Source: Pseudomonadota bacterium (lineage in GTDB: Bacteria > Pseudomonadota > Alphaproteobacteria > Acetobacterales > Acetobacteraceae). From it: DNA of 12,973 nucleotides. Positions 1-4,769 of the stretch are shown here, piece by piece; positions within the stretch are counted from its first letter, which is position 1, and each line of letters starts with the position of its first letter. The stretch covers positions 1-12,973 of the forward strand of contig JAJZFF010000136.1 of NCBI GenBank assembly GCA_021805485.1. Direction: 5' to 3'. The position numbers and the translations under genes are program-made. Under the pieces are notes generated by a model. The model saw only the letters and a program-made list of their open reading frames with translations. It was not told the DNA's origin and made no database searches.

Positions 1-81
1 CAGCGCCGAAGCCCGCCCGACGCCGCTGCCGGCCCCGGTGACGATGGCGATCCCAGGCGCGCTTCCCGGTGTGCTGCTCAT
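1..81 (-). CDS. Short-chain dehydrogenase/reductase, N-terminal fragment
   Basis: Only the first 27 codons lie in the window; the gene runs off the left edge. The translation begins MSSTPGSAPGIAIVTGAGSG and continues VGRASAL. It holds the first beta strand and the glycine-rich TGxxxGxG nucleotide-binding motif (T15-G16...G20-V-G22) of the SDR Rossmann fold, so an NAD(P)-dependent oxidoreductase is the expected product. The start is supported by a purine-rich GGGAGAGGA Shine-Dalgarno on the minus strand about 8 nt upstream. Substrate and subfamily cannot be judged from this tip. It is transcribed divergently from the cytolysin gene. Confidence 0.75.
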   Translation of the reverse strand, partial: MSSTPGSAPGIAIVTGAGSGVGRASAL

Positions 82-511
82 GGTTCGTTTCCTCTCCCGC
101 TGTCTCGCGGCCGGCGCCGCCTTGTTCGGCCGGAGGCTAGTGCAGGGGCCGGTCGGAGGCAAATGGCCCGGGCCGAGCGGCGCGCGGCGATCCCGTTCCG
201 GGGACCGACACGTTCCGGGACAAATCCGATTTCGCTTGCCCCGCCGAACGAGACTGACTACGTATGCGTGCACGTCCAGACGGCAAACCGCGCCTGCGCT
301 GTTTCGGCAAATCGACAGACCGATACGCGGCTGACTCGGTCCGGCCGGACGACAATAAAAGACGATAACAAACACAATTTCTGAATTCGTCGCGTTAAGC
401 CGTTTCTGCCGTTTTTATGACACATTCCAGATTTGTTACGACGCAGGCATCGTCAAGGCCTGCGCGGAACTGTCTGCACGAACTCACAACACAATCGGGG
501 GGACTATCTAC
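82..511. other. Intergenic region upstream of the cytolysin gene
   Basis: This 430-bp gap separates the divergent SDR and cytolysin genes. I see no credible coding sequence. It holds a 17-bp-period direct repeat of CGTTCCGGG(G)AC (194-205 and 211-221), a 12-bp palindrome GTCCGGCCGGAC (339-350), an AT-richer stretch at about 350-440, and a 7-bp hairpin CGCAGGC/GCCTGCG with a 9-nt loop (442-464) that probably lies in the cytolysin 5' UTR. No convincing -35/-10 pair stands out, so the promoter is unassigned. Confidence 0.5.
497..503 (+). promoter_or_regulatory. Ribosome binding site of the cytolysin gene
   Basis: A run of GGGGGGA ends 8 nt before the ATG at 512. It is the only Shine-Dalgarno-like sequence near the start. 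It fixes the N-terminus at MDLAQYIAGL and so supports the absence of a signal peptide. Confidence 0.6.
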
Positions 512-1915
512 ATGGATCTCGCACAATATATCGCAGGTCTGAACTACGACCCGCGAATACTTCTCAGCGTCGTCGAGGACGGCGCCACCCAGGCGGTGCC
601 GGTGAAGGAGCGAACCACGCAATCCAACGCGGTCGTCATCTGCACCAAGACCCGCACCAGCCTGAAGAAGAACCTGTCCGAAGTGGCCATTCTCAGCCCC
701 GCCGCCGGGGTGGTGTTCCCTGGCGCGCTGGTGCTGGCGGATGAGAACCTCATGGAGGGCCACCCGACGCCGATCGCCCTGCCCCGGCGGGACTGCACGC
801 TCTCCATCGACCTGCCCGGGCTGGCGAATTCCAGCGGCCTGGTGCGGCCGGACGGCTCTTCCGTCCAGGACTTCATCAACCGGATTCTCGAAGCCTGGAA
901 CAAGGACACGAAGAGCCAGGGCTATGTCAACGCGGCGCGGTCGTTCCTGAACGTGACGCAGGCCTTCACCTCGCAGCAGACCGCGCTCGATCTCGGCTTC
1001 AACGCCAAATGGGCGAGCGGCAACGCCTCGTCCCAGCTCAACTCCGCCAGCAACACCGAACGCTCGGTGGTGGTGGCGTATTTCAAGCAGGTTTTCTACA
1101 CCGTGACGATGAACACACCGCAAGGCGCGGCCAGCGTCTTTGGCGATTCGGTCACGCTGCAGGACGCCCAGAACGTGTTCAGCGCGCAGCATCCGCCGGC
1201 CTATGTCCGCAGCGTGGACTACGGACGCATCCTGATGGTGCGGATGGAGACCTCCTCGGTCGACACCTCGGTCAACCTGAAGGGCGCGTTCGAGCAGGCG
1301 ACCTCCGGCGGGGTCACCGCCGGCGGCGATCTCGCCAGCAAATATCAGAGCATCATCAAGAACTCGACCTTCACCGTGGTCGCCATCGGCGGCGGCGCGG
1401 ACAGTGCCGTCGAGGTTTTCGGCGGCGCCTCGGATGGTCAGCTCAAGGGGCTCAAGGACTATATCCAGAAGGATGCCACCTACCGCCGCGACAACCCGGG
1501 CCTTCCCGTCGCCTACCAGGTGGCGTTCCTGAAGGACAACAGCTTCGCGATGATGGGCTTCCCGACCGAGTACACCGAGACCCAGTGCATCCGCTATCCG
1601 AACGGCTTCGTGAAATTCCGCAACGCCGGCGGCTACGTCGCCAAGGCCGAGGTGACCTGGCTGGAGGCGGATCCGCACGGCAACTACTCGGTCAACCGGA
1701 AATGGGAATCCGGCAACCAGACCGCCGGATGGGAGCAGAGCGTGGACGTTCCCGGCGACGCACACGGGCTGCGCCTGAAAGCCTGGTGCGCCACCGGGCT
1801 GGTGTGGGACCCCTGGGGCGAGATCATGAACATCGCGCTCGAGGGGCCGAGCAACAAATGCTACCGCTTCGTCGGCTCCACGCTGATCGGGCGCGGCTAC
1901 GACAATAATTGCTGA
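512..1915 (+). CDS. Cholesterol-dependent cytolysin (thiol-activated cytolysin family), no signal peptide
   Basis: Predicted 467-residue pore-forming toxin that would bind membrane sterol, oligomerise and insert a large beta-barrel. CDC hallmarks run the full length: the N-terminal YIAGLNYD block (6-13), FPGALVLADENL (69-80) followed by LSIDLPGL (97-104), the domain-3 strand PPAYVRSVDYGR (228-239, with the conserved YGR), KNSTFTVVAIGGG (283-295), and VAYQVAFLKDN (333-343). A domain-4 undecapeptide equivalent, CATGLVWDPWG, lies at 426-436, and the sterol-recognition Thr-Leu pair is T457-L458 inside GSTLIG. The size matches a mature CDC, but the protein starts directly at the mature domain with no hydrophobic signal. 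Signal-less CDCs are known from a few Gram-negative bacteria, such as Enterobacter lignolyticus and Desulfobulbus propionicus. Six cysteines are present (44, 95, 359, 426, 450, 467), none at the canonical undecapeptide Cys position. A small ORF follows on the same strand. Family assignment is firm; toxicity and release route are inference. Confidence 0.93.
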   Translation: MDLAQYIAGLNYDPRILLSVVEDGATQAVPVKERTTQSNAVVICTKTRTSLKKNLSEVAILSPAAGVVFPGALVLADENLMEGHPTPIALPRRDCTLSIDLPGLANSSGLVRPDGSSVQDFINRILEAWNKDTKSQGYVNAARSFLNVTQAFTSQQTALDLGFNAKWASGNASSQLNSASNTERSVVVAYFKQVFYTVTMNTPQGAASVFGDSVTLQDAQNVFSAQHPPAYVRSVDYGRILMVRMETSSVDTSVNLKGAFEQATSGGVTAGGDLASKYQSIIKNSTFTVVAIGGGADSAVEVFGGASDGQLKGLKDYIQKDATYRRDNPGLPVAYQVAFLKDNSFAMMGFPTEYTETQCIRYPNGFVKFRNAGGYVAKAEVTWLEADPHGNYSVNRKWESGNQTAGWEQSVDVPGDAHGLRLKAWCATGLVWDPWGEIMNIALEGPSNKCYRFVGSTLIGRGYDNNC

Positions 1916-1921
1916 ACCTGC

Positions 1922-1953
1922 GCGGCGAGCGCCGGCACCATGGCGCTCGCCGC
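1922..1953 (+). terminator. 12-bp perfect hairpin just after the cytolysin stop
   Basis: GCGGCGAGCGCC (1922-1933) and GGCGCTCGCCGC (1942-1953) form a perfect 12-bp GC-rich stem around an 8-nt loop, starting 7 nt after the TGA. No U-tract follows, so it is not a classic intrinsic terminator. It could be a partial terminator or an RNA-stabilising 3' structure that sets different expression levels for the cytolysin and the small downstream gene. Confidence 0.4.
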
Positions 1954-2008
1954 TGCCGCCGCTGAACCAAGGCTCGCGCCGACGTAGGCCGGGCTTTTTC
2001 CGAATGGC

Positions 2009-2031
2009 GCGGAGCGCGCGGGGCGCTTCGC
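2009..2031 (+). other. Second hairpin ahead of the small companion gene
   Basis: GCGGAGCGC (2009-2017) and GCGCTTCGC (2023-2031) pair over 9 bp, including one G-U wobble, around a 5-nt loop. The hairpin ends about 14 nt before the Shine-Dalgarno of the 2057 gene, so it could affect its translation or mark an RNA processing site. In GC-rich DNA a stem this size can also arise by chance. Confidence 0.25.
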
Positions 2032-2056
2032 CGGCCCGAAACCATGGGAGACCGAA

Positions 2057-2338
2057 ATGGCTTCATCGAGAACGTTCCACGGCGTGACCGCAACCGTGTT
2101 CGATTGCGTGAAGAAGGCATCCGCCAAGGAGCATGGCACGGTGTACGAACCCTCCGGCGCGCCGAAGGGAACGGCGACGACGAACACGGTCGTCGGCACC
2201 GTGAAACTGGGATACGATTTCGACGCCGAGAAGGAGCAGATCACCTACACGCTCCTGGACAAACCGTTCCTGGCGCCGGAAAGCTCGATCTGGTCCGGCA
2301 TCTCCAACTCGATCGGCGGCTGCGGCGGGAAGGTGTAG
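2057..2338 (+). CDS. Small protein of unknown family, downstream of the cytolysin
   Basis: This 93-residue protein has no signal peptide or membrane segment. It begins MASSRTFHGVTATVFDCV, has an EHGTVYEPSG stretch, a Thr/Val-rich TATTNTVVGTVKLGYDFD segment that looks like beta strands, and ends SGISNSIGGCGGKV. Cysteines lie at 17 and 89. I do not recognise the family. The start at 2057 has a GGGAG Shine-Dalgarno 6 nt upstream; the ATG at 2044 is in another frame. It sits 141 bp after the cytolysin on the same strand, and a terminator-like hairpin follows its stop, so the two probably form one transcription unit. An accessory role (chaperone, protection or release factor) is possible, but only neighbourhood supports it. 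Confidence 0.7.
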   Translation: MASSRTFHGVTATVFDCVKKASAKEHGTVYEPSGAPKGTATTNTVVGTVKLGYDFDAEKEQITYTLLDKPFLAPESSIWSGISNSIGGCGGKV

Positions 2339-2344
2339 AACGCT

Positions 2345-2374
2345 GCCCCTGGAATGCGTCGGCGTTCCAGGGGC
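2345..2374 (+). terminator. Terminator-like hairpin closing the cytolysin unit
   Basis: GCCCCTGGAA and TTCCAGGGGC form a perfect 10-bp stem that extends inward by three more pairs (one wobble) to a GTCG tetraloop. It starts 6 nt after the TAG of the small gene. There is no T-tract, so it may need Rho or act mainly as a 3' stabiliser, but position and strength suit the end of the cytolysin transcript. Confidence 0.5.
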
Positions 2375-2696
2375 GAGCCCGCCGCCGGCAAGTCAAACCA
2401 GCCAAGATCATGTAGGGTCGGCTTCCGCCCACCAACGTGAGTCGATCGTTAGCGCCCTCTGGATTGATGTCTCTCCTATCAGAGCGATTTGGCGATCGAG
2501 GGTCGCGGATTGCCAGATACCCGCAAACGGTTGTGGGCTTGCGACGGTCGGCTGAAGCCCGTCGCGCGCTGCTCCGGGCTTGGACCGCCAAGGGAGTAGA
2601 CGGCGGCATGACCGGGGCACCGCCCCTCCATCGACATCGGCGAAGGATCGAGGCGGCGCGCGTCCGCATATGAGTAAAATTCGCTCAGATTTTGTC
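2375..2696. other. Unassigned region, no supported gene
   Basis: This stretch has open frames on both strands (78 codons plus, 101 codons minus). None has a good Shine-Dalgarno, recognisable motif or conserved-looking composition. Near 2411-2436 there is an imperfect palindrome of the form GGTcGGC-ttcc-GCCcACC, which resembles the core of dispersed REP-like elements, but only one copy is in the window. It could be a degraded gene or an integration scar; nothing seen decides this. Confidence 0.3.
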
Positions 2697-2725
2697 TTGA
2701 ATCGCGAGGTCAATCGGGCTATATC
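2697..2725 (+). promoter_or_regulatory. Predicted sigma70-type promoter for the membrane protein/RHH pair
   Basis: TTGAAT (2697-2702) and TATATC (2720-2725) match the -35 and -10 consensus at four of six positions each and are separated by an ideal 17 bp. The predicted transcription start is near 2732, inside the left arm of the inverted repeat at 2729-2779. This is the best promoter-like sequence in the gap and lies in a locally AT-richer segment. Confidence 0.45.
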
Positions 2726-2728
2726 GGA

Positions 2729-2779
2729 TAGGTCACGATGATACAGCGGCGACCGCGATCGGCTATCGCGCGTGACCTA
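2729..2779 (+). repeat. 9-bp inverted repeat, candidate operator
   Basis: TAGGTCACG (2729-2737) is repeated in inverted orientation as CGTGACCTA (2771-2779), a perfect match with 33 bp between. A nested 6-bp inverted repeat CGCGAT/ATCGCG (2754-2770) abuts the right arm. The left arm covers the predicted transcription start, a position where a bound repressor would block initiation. The ribbon-helix-helix protein at 3172 is the obvious candidate ligand, by inference only. Confidence 0.4.
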
Positions 2780-2826
2780 AGGTCGGTTCGCGGTTAGAAA
2801 TACTACTGCACAAGGGAGAGGAAAAC

Positions 2827-2904
2827 ATGCGGCATCAGAATGTAACCGCCCCACATGATGGGCAACGTTTTGGAGCGTTCAAGTATGGGACCAGCCCCGG
2901 ATAG
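2827..2904 (+). CDS. Possible 25-codon leader ORF overlapping the next gene
   Basis: This short ORF (MRHQNVTAPHDGQRF..., ending TSPG) has the strongest Shine-Dalgarno in the region, AGGGAGAGGA, 5 nt upstream of its ATG. It ends with TAG at 2902-2904, 17 nt past the ATG at 2885 and in a different frame. It may be a translated leader that couples or limits translation of the downstream gene, or a remnant N-terminus after a frameshift. No homology is recognisable. Confidence 0.3.
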   Translation: MRHQNVTAPHDGQRFGAFKYGTSPG

Positions 2905-3175
2905 ACGGACCTCCCGATCGGCAGCGGAACGCAAAAAGCCGTTTCAGCCGGCGATCGGAAAGGAATTCGAAGTCGAGGAGATCGAAGCAAAAAATCGTGG
3001 ATTTGTCGCGCGCGTCGTTGTTAGTTTGACCGCTGCGGCGCTCATTGTGACTGGGGTCTATTGGCTATTGAAAGGGTCTTATGCTCCTCTGTCGTTGGTG
3101 TGGGGCATTGGTGGCCCGCTCATTGGTGCCATAATAGGCCATTATTTTGGCCCCAAGAGGACGGATACGGGATGA
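2885..3175 (+). CDS. Small two-helix membrane protein, function unknown
   Basis: Predicted 96-residue protein. A basic, polar N-terminus (residues 1-40, rich in Arg, Lys and Glu) precedes two hydrophobic segments, about 41-62 (FVARVVVSLTAAALIVTGVY) and 69-88 (LSLVWGIGGPLIGAIIGHYF), and a short basic tail. The N-terminus is therefore probably cytoplasmic. The start at 2885 was chosen because GGAG lies 9 nt upstream; an in-frame ATG at 2855 would add 10 residues but lacks a Shine-Dalgarno. The stop overlaps the start of the ribbon-helix-helix gene (ATGA at 3172-3175), so the two are translationally coupled. Base composition is more AT-rich than the flanking core genes. No family is recognised. 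Confidence 0.65.
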   Translation: MGPAPDRRTSRSAAERKKPFQPAIGKEFEVEEIEAKNRGFVARVVVSLTAAALIVTGVYWLLKGSYAPLSLVWGIGGPLIGAIIGHYFGPKRTDTG

Positions 3176-3453
3176 ATACGCTGACAATTGCATCGGGGAC
3201 CAGCGAAACGCGGGACCGGCCTGAGGCGAGGGCAGAGGCTCGGAAGAAGAACCGGGTCCAGTTCGACTTCGCACCGCGCTCCATGGAACGCCTGAACCTG
3301 CTGAAGGCGAAGACGGAAGCGGCCTCGTATGCGGAGGTCGTGAAGAACGCCTTGCGGCTCTACGAGGCGCTGATCGAGGAAGTCGAGAGTGGCAAGCAGT
3401 TCCTCGTTCGCGACAAGGACGGCTCGGTCGCACCCTTCAGGCTGTTTCTGTAA
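3172..3453 (+). CDS. Ribbon-helix-helix (CopG-type) DNA-binding protein
   Basis: A 93-residue protein. Residues 27-33 (NRVQFDF) read as the DNA-contacting beta strand. They are followed by helix A (about 36-48, APRSMERLNLLKA) and helix B (about 53-70, YAEVVKNALRLYEALIEE), the usual RHH order seen in many alphaproteobacterial CopG-like regulators. A C-terminal VRDKDGSVAPFRLFL strand follows. Family members normally dimerise and bind inverted or direct repeats, often at their own promoter. The start at 3172 overlaps the stop of the membrane-protein gene as ATGA; an upstream in-frame start at 3061 would overlap that gene heavily and is rejected. It may autoregulate through the inverted repeat at 2729-2779. 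An antitoxin role is conceivable but not shown. Confidence 0.75.
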   Translation: MNTLTIASGTSETRDRPEARAEARKKNRVQFDFAPRSMERLNLLKAKTEAASYAEVVKNALRLYEALIEEVESGKQFLVRDKDGSVAPFRLFL

Positions 3454-3551
3454 GGGCACGGCCCAACCTGTTCGTCCGTCGGATGGCCCGCAGTTGAGGG
3501 CTGTCCGGCAGGCGCCGGCTCCCTCCGCGCGCGCTGACCCTCCGAGCCCCC

Positions 3552-4337
3552 TCAGATCAGAACCTGCATGTCTCCGTCCACGGCCAGCGCCTGGCCGCTG
3601 ATCGTCGCGCCGAAGGGGCTGGCGAGGTAGAGCGCCATGTTGGCGATGTCCTGCTGGGTGACGAAGCAGCGCAGGCTGGTCGCGGCGACGGCGCGGTCGG
3701 TCTGCTCGTTCTCCGAGATCGCCGCCGCCTGCGCCTTGGCGCGGATCACGGCGCGGATGCGCGGCCCGTCCACCAGGCCGGGCAGGATGGCGTTGACGCG
3801 GATATTGTCCGGGCCGAGCTCGATCGCCAGCGTCTTGGTCAGGCCGATCACGCCCCATTTCGCCGCCGCGTAGGGGCTGCGCAGCGGGAAGCCGAAGCGC
3901 CCGGCCGCCGAGCTGAGGTTGATGATGGCCCCGCCCCCGGCTTGCCGCAGCGCCGGCACGGCACGGCGGGCGCAGTGGAAGAAGCTGGCGAGGTCGATGC
4001 GCAGCGTCGCGTCCAGCTCCTCCGGCTTCACCGCCTCGATCGGCGCCGTCGGCCCGGCGATGCCGGCATTGTTCACCAGCACGTCCAGCCCGCCGAGATG
4101 GGCCAGCGCGGCGTCCATGAACGCCTCCATATCCGCCAGCGCGCCGGCATCCGCGCGCACGCCGTGATGGCCGGCGGCGGCCAGCGCCGCCTCGTCGATG
4201 TCGCAGATGAACACCCGCGCGCCGCAGGCGGCGAAACTGTCGGCCATGACCTTGCCGATGCCGCTGGCGGCGGCGGAAATGGCGACGCGCCTGCCGGTGA
4301 GATCGACCGGCAGCGGCGTGCTCGCTCCTGTGGGCAT
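3552..4337 (-). CDS. SDR family oxidoreductase
   Basis: A 261-residue NAD(P)-dependent dehydrogenase of the classical SDR type. It has the cofactor loop at 21-28 (SAAASGIG), an acidic residue after beta 2 (CDIDEA, 45-50) favouring NAD, NNAG at 89-92, and the catalytic Ser143-Tyr156-Lys160 within LSSAAGRFGF and SPYAAAKWG. A typical PG motif follows (ILPGLVDGPRIR, 184-195), and the C-terminus (SGQALAVDGDMQVLI) is complete. The first two residues of the TGxxxGxG signature are Ser-Ala instead of Thr-Gly, a conservative departure. The start at 4337 has GGGAGGA about 7 nt upstream; a longer frame to 4451 has no such support. The substrate is not predictable. It faces the RHH gene tail-to-tail and the small membrane protein head-to-head. 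Confidence 0.9.
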   Translation of the reverse strand: MPTGASTPLPVDLTGRRVAISAAASGIGKVMADSFAACGARVFICDIDEAALAAAGHHGVRADAGALADMEAFMDAALAHLGGLDVLVNNAGIAGPTAPIEAVKPEELDATLRIDLASFFHCARRAVPALRQAGGGAIINLSSAAGRFGFPLRSPYAAAKWGVIGLTKTLAIELGPDNIRVNAILPGLVDGPRIRAVIRAKAQAAAISENEQTDRAVAATSLRCFVTQQDIANMALYLASPFGATISGQALAVDGDMQVLI

Positions 4338-4439
4338 GCTGCATCCTCCCTGCGTTTGCAGCCGGTATAGTCGGGGCTTTGCGGGTGGGCAAACCGGGCC
4401 GGGCTTGAAGCCCGCCCGCGCGCGCGCCATGTGGCGGGG

Positions 4440-4739
4440 ATGGAGATCCATCAGCGCCGCATCATCCTGGACATGACGCCGGAGGGCGAATTCCGCACGC
4501 CGCCCAATCTGGCGCGCCCCAATCTGGCGCGCCCCAGCCTGGCGAGCCGCATCGCCGTCGGCGCGATCATCGTCGCGGTGTCGGCCGGGCTGGTCGCGAC
4601 CGCCGCGCTCGCCTTCTGGGTGGGCGTGATGCTGCTGCCGGTGGCACTGGTCGCCGCCGGCGTGGCCTATCTCGCCGTGCGCTTCCAGCTCGGACGGGGC
4701 GGGCCGCCTGGCCGGCCGCCCACCCCGTTCGGCGGCTGA
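4440..4739 (+). CDS. Small two-helix membrane protein
   Basis: A 99-residue protein with an N-terminal polar segment (MEIHQRRIILDMTPEGEF), then a short repeated NLARP/SLA motif. Two adjacent hydrophobic segments follow, about 35-60 (AVGAIIVAVSAGLVATAALA onward) and 61-82 (GVMLLPVALVAAGVAYLAV), and a Gly/Pro-rich tail. No enzymatic motif is visible and the function is unknown. A GTG at 4431 in the same frame would add three residues; neither start has a clear Shine-Dalgarno, so the N-terminus is uncertain. It is divergent from the SDR (102-bp gap) and convergent with the PEP-CTERM gene (9-bp gap). Confidence 0.65.
   Translation: MEIHQRRIILDMTPEGEFRTPPNLARPNLARPSLASRIAVGAIIVAVSAGLVATAALAFWVGVMLLPVALVAAGVAYLAVRFQLGRGGPPGRPPTPFGG
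4506..4550 (+). repeat. 15-bp tandem repeat inside the small membrane protein gene
   Basis: AATCTGGCGCGCCCC occurs twice perfectly (4506-4520, 4521-4535) and is followed by a diverged third copy (4536-4550). It encodes NLARP-NLARP-SLASR just before the first hydrophobic segment. Because the unit is a multiple of three, gain or loss of a copy keeps the frame, so strain-to-strain length variation is likely. Confidence 0.8.
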
Positions 4740-4741
4740 CG

Positions 4742-4769
4742 CGCGCCGCTACGCGCGCTGCGCGGCGCG
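4742..4769. terminator. Possible shared hairpin between convergent genes
   Basis: CGCGCCGC (4742-4749) and GCGGCGCG (4762-4769) form an 8-bp stem with a 12-nt loop across the 9-bp gap and the end of the PEP-CTERM gene. No T-tract lies on either side. It could stall both converging transcripts, but GC-rich sequence yields such stems easily. Confidence 0.2.

Noticed and set aside
395..1765. 456-codon minus-strand frame across the cytolysin
   Set aside because: Low-complexity Arg/Gly/His/Val-rich translation, no ribosome site or domain, and fully antisense to a recognisable CDC.
2044..2415. Alternative 123-codon frame starting at the ATG in CCATGGGAG
   Set aside because: Its ATG overlaps the Shine-Dalgarno of the 2057 gene, its product is Arg-rich without structure, and it runs through the terminator-like hairpin.
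2437..2673. 78-codon plus-strand ORF (and a 101-codon minus-strand one at 2408-2713) in the gap
   Set aside because: No Shine-Dalgarno, no recognisable motif, and both are Arg-rich in the way of non-coding GC-rich sequence.
3942..4370. 142-codon plus-strand frame
   Set aside because: Antisense to the SDR with its intact catalytic residues; no independent support.
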